DNA of 64,000 nt, taken from contig OW240914.1 in assembly GCA_933207985.1 (NCBI GenBank), positions 204,736,620 through 204,800,619 of the forward strand. The letters run 5' to 3'. The notes under the pieces were generated by a model, which did not search any database, was not told where the DNA came from, and saw only the letters and a list, made by a program, of their open reading frames with translations. The translations under genes and the position numbers were made by a program. The stretch is from Pelobates cultripes (Eukaryota; Chordata; Amphibia; Anura; Pelobatidae). Shown piece after piece: positions 1 through 13,350 of this stretch (within the stretch, counting starts at the first letter, position 1; each line of letters starts with the position of its first letter).

Positions 1-1560
1 CCCCACTTTCCCTGTCCCCTTTCCTCAGCCCCTGTCCCCTTCTTCAGCCCATGCCCCCCACCCTCAACCCCTGTCCCCTTGCTCAGCCCCTGTCCCCCTA
101 CTCAGCCTCTGTTTCCCTCCTCAGCCCCTTTCTCCCTGCTCAGCCCCTGCCTGTTCCCTTGCTCAACCCCTGCCTGTTCCCTTGCTCAACCCCTGCCCTC
201 TTCCCCTTTCCACCTTCCCTGTTCCTCAGCCCTGTCCCCTTTCCTCAGCCCCTGTCCCCTTGCTCAGCCCCTGTCCCCCTCCTCACCCAGTGTCCTCCTC
301 ATTCACCCCTGTCCCCCTACTCAGCCCCTGTCCCTTTTCTCAACCACAGTCCCCCTCCTCATCCCCTTGCTTAGCACCTGTCCCCTTGCTCAGCCCCTGT
401 ATACTCTTCTCAGCCCCGTCCCCCTTCCTCAACCCTGTCCCCCTCCACATCCCCTGTCCCTTTCCTTAGCCCCTGTTCCTCTCGTCAGCCCCTGTCCCTT
501 TCCTCAGCTCCTGTCCCTTTCCTCAGCCCCTGTCCCCCTACTTAGCTCCTGTCCCCTACCAGTTCATGTCCCTTTTTCTCAGCCCCTGTTCCCTTCCTCC
601 GCCTCTGTCCCCCTCCTCAACCCCTGTTACCCTCTTCATCCCCTGTCCCCCTACTCAGCCCCTGTCCCTTTCCTCAGCCATTGTCCTCCTCCTCATCGCC
701 TGTCCCCTTGCTCAACACCTGTCCCCTTGCTCAGCCCCCGTCCTACTTCCTCAGCCTCTGTCCCCTTCCTCAGCCTTGTCCCTCTCCACAGCCCCTGTCC
801 CCCTCCACATCCCCTGTCTGTTTCCTCATCGCCTGTTCCCCTACTCAGAACCTGTCCCCTTGCTCAGCCCCTGTCCCCCTTCCTCTTCCCCTGTCCCCTT
901 TTCTCAGCCCCTGTCCCTTTCCTCAGTTCCTGTCCCTTTCATCAGTCCCTGTCCCTTTACTCTGCCCTGTCCCTCTACTCAGCCCCTGTCCCTTTCCTCA
1001 GCTGCTGTCCCCCTTCCTCAGCCCCCTTCCCTTTCCTCAGCACTTGTCCCCCTCCTCAGCCCCTGTCCCCCTCCACAGCCCCTGTACCTTTCCTCAGGCC
1101 CTGTCCCCCAACTCAGCCCCTGTCCCTTTCCTCATCCCTGGTCCCTTTCTCAGCCCCTGTACCCCTTCCTAGCCCCTGTCCCTTCCTCAGCCCTGTCTCC
1201 CTTGCTCTGCCCCCCATCCTTTCCTCAGCCCCTGTCCCTTTCCTCAGCTCTCTATCCCCTCAGCCCTGTCCCCTACACAGCCCTGTTCCTCAGCCCTGTC
1301 CCCTCACCCCCTACCCTCCTCAGCCCTGTCCCCCCTCCTCAGCCCTGTCCCTTTTCTTAGTCCTGTCCCTTTTCTGGGTCACTGTCCCTTTACTCAGTCC
1401 CTGTCCCCTACTCAGCCCCTGTCCCATTCCTTAGCCCTGTCCTCTTCCTCAGCCCCTGCCCCTCCTTCCTCAGCCCCTTCCCCCCTCTCAGCCCCTGTCC
1501 TCCTTCCTCAGCCCCTTCCCCCCTCTCAGCCCCTGTCCTCCTCCTCAGCCCCATGCCCCC
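1..1560. repeat. Pyrimidine-rich 19-bp minisatellite
   Basis: The stretch is almost pure C and T on the + strand. It is built from degenerate copies of a unit like CCTGTCCCTTTCCTCAGCC. Consecutive clean copies near 490-550 are 19 bp apart. The array starts before the window. With so few A and G on this strand, stop codons are rare, which creates long proline-, serine- and leucine-rich open frames that are artefacts. A homopurine/homopyrimidine tract this long can adopt triplex (H-DNA) structure; that is general knowledge, not something shown here. Confidence 0.93.
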
Positions 1561-2543
1561 ACCACCACCAATGCGCTGATGGGAGAGAGACACACAAAGG
1601 GGTTAGGGAAAGAAAGAGATATACACGGGGGGTTACAAGATACACACAAGAGGGTGTAAGACATACTAAAGGGGGGATAAAATTCACTAAAGAGGGTAAG
1701 AAAATCAAAAGGGGGGTTACAAGACACACAGATGAAGGTGCATTTTTTTATTAAGGGGGGCAGCAAAATGCATATTTGCCTGTGTAGCCAAAAATCCTTG
1801 CACTAGCCCTGGTTCAAGCAGTGTGTAAATATTTAAAAACTGTCTGTGGGGATCACTATGAGGGAGGTTATATTCCTCCTACATACCCCCACTTTCCATG
1901 CTATAATTCTGGGCATATTTGCCAACCAGCAAGCTGTAATGAAAGCCTAGTTGAAAATAAAACTTGCAAATAGACAGTTTTTGCATGTAATTCCCATGCC
2001 ACCACCCATGACTATCAGGTGGGGGATTTAATTCTAAATAATGGGGGAATGTTCAGATCACTGTCCAACCTCCTGTGCCACTACAGTGAGGCTGTCAATT
2101 AAACATAAAGCAGGAGGCACTTAGTGTCCCTCCAGCTCCCACCTATAGTCAGCAGATAAGGGCTATAATTATTAAACAGGAAACATAAAATCCCCACTAG
2201 CCACCACCTGTGAATAACTAGTGGAGGCACTAACATTGATAATTGGAGGGACCTAGTGTACCCCCCAGACTCTACAAATGGACATTGGATGGGAGCTTTA
2301 ATATTGATAACCAGGGGAAACCTAATTAAATATACAGTGTGGTTGGTCATGCCTTTGTCCAATCCCCAAAAGTTATCTCCACCAACCACAGGTGGTTAGG
2401 GGTCCCCAAGCCCCTAGCTACCCTCTTAGTAAATAAAATATGCCTCCCTCCTTTACCCTATTAAAAGCGAGTAGAGCCCAATTAATCTAAAAAAACTGTA
2501 AAAACGGATGTTCCCCCCATTCTCTTTTTTTCATATTGTTTCT
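1561..2543. other. Non-coding; short degenerate purine-rich repeats
   Basis: From about 1595 to 1740 there are loosely repeated purine-rich pieces of the type GGGGGGTTACAAGA-CACACA, perhaps a decayed minisatellite. The rest, with segments rich in CCTCC and CCCCA, shows no open frame, splice-bounded exon or element end that I recognise. Confidence 0.5.
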
Positions 2544-3035
2544 TTAAAGGACCACTATAGGCACCCAGACCACTTAAGCTTAATGAATTGGTCTGGGTGG
2601 CAGGTCCATCTAGGGTTAACCCTGCCTGCTGTAAACATAGCAGTTTCAGAGAAACATATGGGCTAATGCAGCCTCTAGTGGCTGTTTCATTGACAGCCGC
2701 TAGAGGTGCTTCTCACTGTGATTTTCACAGTGAGAAGAAGCCAGTGTCCATAGGAAAGCATTGAGAATGCTTTCCTATGCTATTGAGAATGCTTTCCTAT
2801 GGACTGACTGAATGCGCGCGCGCGGATCTTGCCACGCATGCGCATTCAGTTGATGACATCGGAAGGAGGAGAGTCCCCAGCACCGAGGGAGCCCGGCACT
2901 GGAGAAAGGTAAGATTTTAACCCCTTCCTACCCCATCAGCCCGGCGGGAGGGGGGCCATGATGGTGGGGGGACCTATTAACGCTATAGTGCCAGGAAAAC
3001 GAGTTTGTTTTCCTGGCACTATAGTGGTTCTTTAA
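2544..3035. mobile_element. T2/Kolobok-like MITE (TTAA-flanked)
   Basis: Inverted ends TTAAAGGACCACTATAG (left) and CTATAGTGGTTCTTTAA (right) bound a 492-bp element, with TTAA at both edges. The interior has the hairpin-like and duplicated parts usual for such MITEs, including AGAATGCTTTCCTATG twice near 2765-2800 and a CG-dinucleotide run near 2815. The TTAA target and TTAAAGG terminus fit the T2 (Kolobok-related) MITEs described in Xenopus; a piggyBac-derived MITE is the alternative. Related copies occur at 16218, 16603, 20464, 23646, 53852 and 58250. Confidence 0.72.
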
Positions 3036-5497
3036 TATTTTCTCCACCACTCCAGGGAGATAACTAGCTTTGTAGAATAATGATTTCCACCAATGTAGTT
3101 CAGGAAGTGTTGGTGAAAGTATTTAGTCTGTGTGCCTTAGGTTCTCTCTACAGACTGATCAGTTAAAATGAACACATATAATTCACTTGATAGTATAAAC
3201 ATCGAGAACTAGCAACATAAATCATGACAAAACTCTGGATATTAGACTGAACTGCTCTTCAACCTGAGCTTGAGGGTACGTGATAGATAATAACTTTGTT
3301 GAATAAAACAGTAGTTTGGTCAACAGCTATATCATACTCTCATGAATGATTAAAACAAGTGTTATCATTTGACCTTGGAGAAGGAAGCAACAAAGGAAGG
3401 GGCAAGTGTGCCTGAGAAGGGTGAAGACAATTATTCATTATGGACATAAGATTGAGCTATTAACAGTGTTATATTGTTGCTACAATATATTTGACACTAT
3501 ATACAACGCTGTCAATGAACACCTGTTAGAATATCACAAGTTCAATTAGAGCTTAAGACAGAAGCACATCCAAGGTTCAAACAAGTAATGCAACCTGAGG
3601 ACTGTGAATAATATGTCAGTGACAGTTACTGTTTCTTTTTTACTGTGGTCCAATCTCCTGTGAATTTCAGGGACATCGAGGGTGACTACAGTTTTGGAGT
3701 AAGCAGGTTCAAGCCCAATTATGTGCATCCCATTGTCCATCGATATAATAGTTGTGTTATGCACAAGCAGCTTTGTGGGAAAGCCAAGTCTACAAAGGAT
3801 AGTGTTTTCCCTTACTAGTAAAGATATTGGTTAAACACATTCTCAAATTTATTGCTGGGGGCAGACATGCAAATAGCAGACGTTTTTGTGATTGATAAGG
3901 AATCCCTAATTCTGCTAATTGTCATTATAAATCTTAAACATGAAAGAAGTGTTTGTGCATTAGAACATCTCTCAATCTTTACGCTGGTGTTTTTTTGGGT
4001 TTCTACAACCAATGAATCTTACCAAGACCTTGAGTATCAAAGTAGTCTGTAATATAGAATGCAAGTTGTGATAATGAGAACATTTCAGGGATTCACCTTG
4101 TCTGTATGTTAAAAGACACCTGTCACCTCAACTCTTTTTTTTAATATAATGATCCTCTCATAAAGTATTGAAAGAGAATAGATTTGGTGTTAAATTAGGC
4201 ATATGTGAAAAAATTCATCCCCACCTTTAATACATGAAAGGTTCCTTCAGCCATGAACCTTTGGGTGGACAGTGTTTGATAACCTTTATGTTATCTCTAT
4301 GGTTTTCCCTGTTTCACTACCCACACAGTGCAGTGATATCATCAGACCCAATACCTGTGGGGTTCCACTCTCACCTATGTGCAAGGAAGATTGGTCATCT
4401 GGCTAGTCACAGGAAAATGGTAAGTTTTATATGATTCCCATTCTGTAATCTCAGGGAAAAACTTTGTATGTAACAGTTTTTTTTTGTTTGTTTTTTTCAT
4501 GCTGTAACATGTTGGTAGTTAAAATGACAAAGCCATTAGACTTATTTGTATGTTGTGTTGCTGGGTGTTTTTTCTTTCTCTCTACTTTTTTGTCTTTGAA
4601 TTTGTTTCTTATAAAAATAAAAAATAGAAACAGAAAAAATGGAACTCCGGTAAGAGAGCTGATTCTGTGTCTGTTATAAGCAGGAAATGATTACCCTCCT
4701 TAAGTCATAGTGAAAGTTTACCTATCTACATTGAGAGTGGGAATTCTGTATTGGGAGAACATGGGCGGTAATGTGGGGGTTGGAAAATGTAGTGGGCAAG
4801 AAGGGCTGTAGTAGTTAAGGTCTGAAGTAGGTGGATAGTTGCAATTGGGGAAAGAGGCTGTAGTGTGGGAGATATGGCTGCAATTGGGGGACAGCTGTAG
4901 TAGGGAAGATATGGGTCTATGGTGGGGGTAAGGGCTGTAGTTAGGAAATAATGGCTCTAGTGGGGGTGTGGAAGCATGAGGTTTAAAAGGTTGTTAAGGA
5001 ATGTATTATGTAATGAGAGCTGCATTTGGGTGGATAGAAGATGTAGTGGAAGATAAAGGCTGTAGTGGAAGGGATAGTGGATGTAGTGGGCAAGAAGGGA
5101 CTGTAGTAGGAAAGTTTGGTGCTGTTTGGAAGTTTAGTGATTTAGTGGAGTATAGGGGCTGTAATTGGGGAGATAGGACTGTAGTGGGGCATAGGAGCAG
5201 TAATTGCAGGGTTACTATATCAGTAATAAAGCCACTGGCTGGAGTGTTAGCTCCACTCGCTCCCTCTGCAAACTGCAGTCTCAGCCAGGTAGGTCTAGTC
5301 CCTTTGCAATCTCCAGGCAGAGTAAGGTGCACTGTCCACTCTCATTGCTTCTACCCCCATCCATGTTTCTTCTTCCACCCCTTCCACTTATGTCTACCCA
5401 CCTTCCATCCATGTCTCCTTCTCTCCTTCGATCCATGTCTTCCCCCCTGGCAGTAGTGAAGAGTATTATCAGGGAAGAATTTTATGTTCATAGAATG
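3036..5497. other. Non-coding intronic sequence
   Basis: AT-rich unique-looking sequence with no exon or element end that I recognise. From about 4730 to 5220 there is a purine-rich, weakly repetitive stretch with many GGGCTGTAGT-like words about 25-40 bp apart, a decayed minisatellite. From 5340 to 5450 it turns pyrimidine-rich (TTCCATCCATGTCT-like words). Confidence 0.5.
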
Positions 5498-5539
5498 CCA
5501 GAGAATAGGCATGTGCATGGGGAAAATTTTCGGTTTGGT

Positions 5540-5775
5540 TCGGCATTACGAAATTCTGGACTTTCGCAATTCGGGACTTCGGCAATTCGGCACTTCAACA
5601 CTTCGGAACTTCGGCAACTTCGGCACTTCAGCACTTCAGCACTTCGGCACTTCGACACTTCGGAAATTCGGCAACTTTGGCACTTCAACACTTCGGAACC
5701 TCGGAATATCAGAACTTCGGCATTTCGGAATTTCAGGACTTCGGCACTTCGGCACTTTGGGACTTCTTTTGCAGC
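5540..5775. repeat. CTTCGG-type short tandem array
   Basis: About twenty degenerate copies of an 8-18 bp unit based on CACTTCGGCA or AACTTCGGAA follow each other inside the hAT-type MITE. The same kind of array, shorter, sits in the second family member at 13430-13520. The frames through it are open only because of the repeat. Confidence 0.85.
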
Positions 5776-5827
5776 CGCTTAGTAGAACTCCCTAATTCCC
5801 ACGGTATTAGGTAGTTATCCACCAAAA

Positions 5828-6515
5828 GGCTGAAAGACCTTAATTGGTCTTTCAGCCAAATAAAAATTACTTAGTATTAGTAAATTTTGCCCCTACTCGC
5901 TATACTGCAAGTAGGGGCATGTCTAGTAAACAGTGAGCAGCCTATGGCTACTCACTGTTAAAAAAAAAAAATGGTGTCCCTCCTCTTGAGCCCCCACCCG
6001 CGACGCGCGAATGGGGACTTGTAAACTAAAGGGGCCTATTGCCCCCCCAGGCCCCACCCCTGAGCAGCGGGTGCGGATCCTACAGTAAAATAAGGGGGGG
6101 GGCCTAATGTCCTCCTCCCTGGCCCCCACCCCTGAGCTGTGGGTGGGGGCCCTAAATTATTTGTATTTAGGGCCCCCACCCACTGCTCTGGGGTGGGGGC
6201 CAGAGGGGAGGACATTATGTCCCCCCCTTATTATAATTAAGGGCCCCCACCCAGCGCTCAGGGGTGGGGGCCCGGGGGGAGGACAATAGGTCCCTCCCAT
6301 TAGTTTACATTAGGGCCCCCACCCACTGCTCAAGGGTGGGGGCAGGGAACGCAATAGGGAGGGTGGACTTTTTTTTTTTTTTTTAACAGTTAGCAGCCAC
6401 AGGCTGCTCACTGTTTAATAGACATGCCCCTACTCGCGGTATAGCGAGTAGGGGCATAATTTACTAATACTAAGTAATTTTTACTTAGTATTAGTAAATT
6501 TGGCTGAAAGACCCA
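5828..6515. repeat. Nested long inverted repeat (fold-back structure)
   Basis: The left arm (about 5846-5971) and right arm (about 6363-6515) are near-identical inverted copies. Both contain TTACTTAGTATTAGTAAATT, GCCCCTACTCGC and AACAGTGAGCAGCC, and both end in an A/T homopolymer on the inner side. The left arm is preceded by a perfect palindrome, GGCTGAAAGACC, loop TTAATT, GGTCTTTCAGCC (5828-5857). The structure looks like a second non-autonomous element captured inside the hAT-type MITE. Confidence 0.8.
6045..6350. repeat. GC-rich hairpin repeats, period about 72 bp
   Basis: Units starting GGGCCCCCACCC and closing GGGTGGGGGCC recur near 6121, 6171, 6243 and 6315. The last three starts are 72 bp apart. 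Each unit can fold into a G/C-rich hairpin and has runs of five or more G suited to quadruplexes. No coding function is seen; open frames here follow from the repeat. Confidence 0.8.
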
Positions 6516-6588
6516 AATGTCCGAATTGCCCGAAATTCGTCCGAATGCATATTCGGACCGAAATAAATTGCACCTGTCTACCAGAGAA

Positions 6589-8921
6589 TTCCATTTTAGA
6601 CACTTTAATAGCAAAATGGGATGTAGGAATGCAATATTCAAAGCGGAGTGTTGTGAGGAGTTCCCATAGCTGTTTTTAGGGCTTGATAGATTCTGTGGGT
6701 TCTATCTGTCCCATACATCACCCCTACATACTACAACCATGAGCATTAAGTTTGATTTTGTGATAAGCAAAACATGTAGAGGAAATATATTTATTTTGCT
6801 GAACTTGAGAAATTTTACAAAGTATAATTTTGAATTGCTTGATAGCATACTTGAGTTCTTAAGTTTATTGTAAATGCTTTTCTGTTTCTAATATTATGTA
6901 AACACAAAACATCTTTAATTTAGCTGCTTTACTTTATGTTCACTAGCTAAAACAGGTATAGGGATACTAGTATCAGCAGGCTGATCATATGACGGACTAG
7001 AATTTAGATATTGTTGATGGTCAATGGCTCTCTGAGAGCTGTGTAGTTAAGCATTCATCATGTCCGGAAGATCATATAGAAAGAGCAATGCAATGCTCAC
7101 AGCTTCACTGCTTACATTGTCTGTAGAAATCTGATATTTTCAGAATATGTCCTAGGCTTTCTTAATCCAGACACCAAATGTCCTCTTGTATTGATGAGCA
7201 CAATATAAACTGAAAAAAATGAACTCAAGCCATCTGCCTTCAAAAGGACTCCCCTATAATTCATGTAATACCTATAAAGACTTTAGTTATTTGGTTAGTA
7301 CTATACAAGAACAATCAATCACCCATATCCATGTATTTATTCTTCATGAAGTGAAAATGTACATTTTCAAAAGATGACTGTTTTGTGTAGGGTATTCTAC
7401 TAGGTGACCTGACTTGTTGAAAGAGCTGGCTAAAGAATTCAGACAGAAGAAAGTAGATCAGACAGACAACAAAATAAACAAACTTTGTCAAACAGTTTAA
7501 TTTCCAAAATCAGCTATATTCAGACAGGTATTTTTTTTTTTTTACTATACAAACTCCCACCTTTAGAAGTTTGGATAGATTGAACACATCTTATGATTAA
7601 AGTGATGGAAGGCTTGAAGCATATTTGTGAGGTGGCACGGTTCTTAACTAAGCTCAGTAGGAGTATAGACCAATTTATTTGCGGGTTGCACTTGCTTTAA
7701 ATATATGATCTCTTCAAACAAGAGATCTAATCTAATGTCAAAGCAGTGAGAATCACCTGGTATTGTTACATAAGCCAACATACTATTCCAGAGAGATATA
7801 CCTCACATTCATCCTGTTTCTCAAGGGGGAGTGAGACAAAGTGAAGGAAGGCCCTTTTACCATGCATTATCCTATTGAATATGCAATGCTATAGACAACT
7901 TTCCATGTTAGCCTACATAATCAAGCAAACCTATTTTTTAGGAAGTATATTCATATTACATTTTAAAGGTTTTTGTAGCATCAGAATGCAAACTGGCAGT
8001 CAGGACTGAGTAGTTCCCTACCACTTCTCACATGAGCTCCACTTTAATATATAAGACCATCATTCTCTATCTATGTAAAATCACCATTAACAACCTGTTT
8101 ATTTGTTCAGTGACTTATCAAGTACTCACACCTCAAATAGCAATTGATATGATGTCACTTGTATTATTAGTTATCAACTGAATTTCATCCACATGCTTTG
8201 CATTAATATAGAATGTTCACTTGAAAACTTCAGAGACAATTAGGCATTCTATATAATACATATATTTTATTGTTGCTTTTATAATGTTGGACATGAATGA
8301 TGGGACATATTTATTACCACTGATTTATAGATAAGATTTTCTTCAGTTATCTGCCACAGTTATAATGGATTTATGACTGATCACAAGGTTGTGCATGGAC
8401 TTGGAGTACCATCATCTTCTAACTTCAGCTAGATCATTGTCCTCTCATAGAACTTTTTCAAAACAGGATCTATTTGTTGACTGTATTGCTGGCTGCTAAA
8501 AAAAGTTGTTTTTTTTAAATAGAGTATCAGACTTGCCATACTGCTTTATTTAAAACAATATTGATAGTTAATAATATCAATCTCTTTTCTTTTGGTGTCG
8601 AAATATTTAACTTGATAAGCTATTTCTTTTGAATGGCACAGAACATTTTTAGTGATTAGCCTACATATCAGTCAATACAAGGAAATGGATGAGCACATAC
8701 TCAATAGGTCTTGAAAATCTCCATTCTCGGCACACAACTTGTAAAAGTTCAAAAATAAAAATAGTAGTTCCGCACTGCTCCAATGTGAATAGCGTTTATA
8801 TAGTGCATAGCACTGAGCATAAAAAATGGCACAATTGTGAGAAACACTGTAGTTAGTTAAAATGTCTTGATGTTAGCTGTCATATATCATGAGATTGTTC
8901 TTGTCTGTCTGTTTTTGTATA
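6589..8921. other. Non-coding intronic sequence
   Basis: AT-rich sequence of ordinary complexity. I see no exon-like open frame with splice signals, no terminal repeats and no tandem array. Confidence 0.5.
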
Positions 8922-8923
8922 TA

Positions 8924-10535
<1,612 letters not shown>

Positions 10536-10537
10536 TA

Positions 10538-12599
10538 GATCAATAAACAAGTAAGTATTTCATATCTTTAAATTCAATGAGTGTCCTTAAGACTGTAAGT
10601 GCAAAAATGTAAAGCCTCCTAGCCAAACTAATAATAATATTAAAAATACATAAATACATTATCTTTAAAATATGTTTGTACAATAAATTCATAGCAGAGG
10701 CTATCATTTTTTAAAGAAAGTAGCTAGTTTAGTCAGTTGAATTGACACTATAGAAATATATATCACATTTTTTTTTGTTGGGTATGAGTAAATGCCTTTC
10801 AGGTACCAATTACCTAAAGCAGATTTTTTGTTTTTGTCTTTTTTTTGTCTTGTAAAAATCATCCACAGTTTGGTTGGTATGGAAATGCTTTTTTTTGTCA
10901 GCAAAGGTTTTTTTTCTCTTCAGATATTGTCAATTCATCTTTGTTCTGTTTCAAACGCTTGCTTTAAATGAAACACTTATCCTTGTCAACTCATGACTAA
11001 AACAATAACTGCTGTCCAGTTTATCTGGAGTAGCAGAATTTAGAAAAAAAATGGTTTCTTCTTCTTCTATCTGTGGCCTCTGCTTTCAGTCACCTGCAGC
11101 TAGACAAAAGTGGAGATGAATGAGGCTCATTCATGGAAGTCTATAGGTTGGTGGAGAGTATATTTGATTGATACAGCTGCCTACAGTCTTCCCAAGGCTT
11201 GGGTAATGAGTGACCCAATGTCTGGGCCCAGGTGAATTTTAGGGAATCCCTGAATTGTGAAACAGTATTTGTTGATATTAAATGTAAATGGCAAGGACAA
11301 CTTCATCTACATACACAATGTTACTATATACTTAACAAACTAACATAAACACACACCTGAAAATAAATGTAGTCTCCTCCAAGGGGTCCACAGGAGCAGA
11401 TATAAATAATGTTTGTGCCTGACCGCACACACTACAATGTTAAATAAACTTTGCAACCACAACCCTTGGTGCCGCTTTGAAATAAACCAAAATATTGTTA
11501 AAAGAGAGTGCAATACTTCTCACAAAATCATAAATTCCAAACTGACCCCTTATATTCGTTTTCCTTCGCATATATATAGATATATATAAATAAATTTTTA
11601 GTCTTGAAATTAACTAAATTATGATTCCCTCCTAATCTTTTAAGATATTACACACTATATCTTTATCAGAATATTGCTTAGAAATAATGTATAATCACAA
11701 ATAGCATTTTTAGCCAGGCAGTTTAAGAACTGAGGAATTCAGAAAACACTTTGCTTTAATTACCAAATAAAATTTTATCGCTCTGACAGGAAAATGAAAC
11801 TACCATCTGACAAAAATTGATGGTTGCAAGTGTGTAAAATAACAGAAAAATTACATGGTCTATTTCATTATACATTTCACATTTTTACTGAATCTCCCCA
11901 CACCTGCATGTTTTACTAATGTAAACATTGTTGAACTAAAGAATTAAAACCACAATAAATTTATTATTTTAGGTTAAACAAAAACATTGTAAATCACACA
12001 TGTGGCCCTTGAGGGAAATGTAGCTAAACAACAAAAGTCGAGGGACTTATATTTTGCTTAGAGATAATATATAATAAACTATTCTCATTTTGTTGGGGCG
12101 AAATTCGGTAGTTTCCCCAGCGTTCTATCTAAAATGACAGTACGTTTGGGAATAGTGAAAGGAGGCATTGCGAGATCATGGAGGAAAAGAGAGAATTGTG
12201 GGAAATCGCTCTGACCATAGGAAATGGAGCACACTTTACTCCTCTTCCGCTCGTCAGAGATGGTCAGGCGTAGGAAACCTACATAAGACAAAATAGGCCC
12301 TACTTTGTCTTATGTTTTAAAGAAAACTAGAGCAGACAGGAAGAAATAAAGAACAGATGCTGTTTGCTGCTGATTTGCCTTTTGTAAATGTCCATTCTGG
12401 AGATTTTCACCAGAACATTTGAAATTTCTTGATGAATGTGTTATGAATCATTAGTTTATATGGCTGACAGAGATTTAGTATATCTATGGTTTCTCCATGA
12501 TTTGCAAGGAATCTGTTTAACTATATTCCACACTATTATCAGGGAATAATCATGTCAAAGAATTAGTTGATTTATATACTTTATGAATGGCGATGGATC
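10538..12599. other. Non-coding intronic sequence with one hairpin
   Basis: Mostly AT-rich with no recognisable gene. From 12281 to 12315 there is a perfect 12-bp stem, ACATAAGACAAA paired with TTTGTCTTATGT, separated by 11 bases. The segment 12085-12300 is less AT-rich than its surroundings and may be a decayed element, but I cannot name it. Confidence 0.5.
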
Positions 12600-12960
12600 A
12601 GTTAACCCTTTTTCTTTTAGACTGAGAGAAAATATGTTTTTTTAAAGTTCTGCATGACTGATAGGAAATAGGTTAATCTATTCACTACATGCACTGGCAC
12701 AGATTAGTTAATCCGTGTTCTACATGACTGACATGGAAGGAGTTAATCCTTGTTTTACATGATTGGCAGCAATTTAATTAAAAATGTTCACTATGATTGA
12801 CAGACAATAAATTAATCTTCATTCTACATGACTGACAGGAAATGAATTAGTTCATGTTCTGCATTATTGATTAAGAATTTGTCTATCTATTTTCTATATG
12901 ACTGAGTATTAATCAACTTGGAATGGGTTAATCCATGCTCTATGCAATTAACAGGGACAA
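12600..12960. repeat. Degenerate tandem repeat, about 35-bp unit
   Basis: A unit like TTCTACATGACTGACAGGAA followed by a TTAATCCATG-like segment recurs at about 35-bp intervals (near 12651, 12724, 12759, 12794, 12829, 12899). Copies are heavily diverged. The array ends at the hAT-type element that starts at 12964. Confidence 0.7.
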
Positions 12961-12989
12961 TAATAGGGATGTGCATGGGCAAAAAAATT

Positions 12990-13083
12990 GCCCTAACCGT
13001 AAAACCTAACCCTAACCCCTAAGCCCCTAACCAAAACCCTAACCCCTAACACTAACCCTAACCCTAAGCCCTAACCCTAACCA
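12990..13083. repeat. Telomere-like CCCTAA repeats inside the MITE
   Basis: About fourteen degenerate units of CCCTAA, CCCCTAA and variants run without break. This is the C-rich strand of the vertebrate telomere repeat. As the array lies within the bounds of a transposable element, it is more likely cargo of that element than the scar of a chromosome fusion or of telomere healing. Confidence 0.85.
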
Positions 13084-13350
13084 CTTACACATCTATAGGG
13101 CTCCCAGTACCAGGACTGCCACCACAACCACTCACACATCTATAGGGCCCCCAGTGCCAGGACTGCCACCACAACCACTTACACATCTATAGGACTCCCA
13201 GTGCCAGGATTGCCACCACAACCACTTACACATCTATAGGACTCCCAGTACCAGGATTGCCACCACAACCACTTACACATCTATAAGGCTCCCAGTGCCC
13301 CCCACTTCCACCACAATCACTTACACATCTATAGGGCTCCCAGTGCCAGA
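13084..13350. repeat. 47-bp tandem repeat
   Basis: Nearly six copies of a 47-bp unit containing CACATCTATAGGGCTCCCAG and ACTGCCACCACAACCACTT follow the telomere-like array directly. Copies are more than 90 percent alike, so the array is younger or more homogenised than its surroundings. Confidence 0.9.

Larger units (their letters stand above)
5506..6580. mobile_element. hAT-type MITE, copy 1, with 8-bp target duplication
   Basis: The element starts TAGGCATGTGCA and ends TGCACCTGTCTA, imperfect inverted ends. It is flanked by a perfect 8-bp direct repeat, CCAGAGAA, at 5498-5505 and 6581-6588. An 8-bp target duplication points to the hAT superfamily. It encodes no transposase. The interior is a mosaic: a CTTCGG-based array (about 5540-5770), a long inverted repeat (5828-6515) and GC-rich hairpin repeats (about 6045-6350). 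Copy 2 of the family is at 12964-13596. Confidence 0.82.

Noticed and set aside
79..1434. 451-residue open frame rich in proline, serine and leucine
   Set aside because: It lies wholly in the 19-bp pyrimidine minisatellite. Three frames are open at once because the strand almost lacks A and G.
5001..5795. Overlapping open frames of 100-190 residues
   Set aside because: They run through low-complexity and CTTCGG-repeat sequence inside or beside a MITE, in several frames at once, with no splice or family support.
13000..13083. Interstitial telomere site from a chromosome fusion
   Set aside because: The array sits inside the boundaries of a MITE with matching ends and a near-perfect target duplication; element cargo is simpler.
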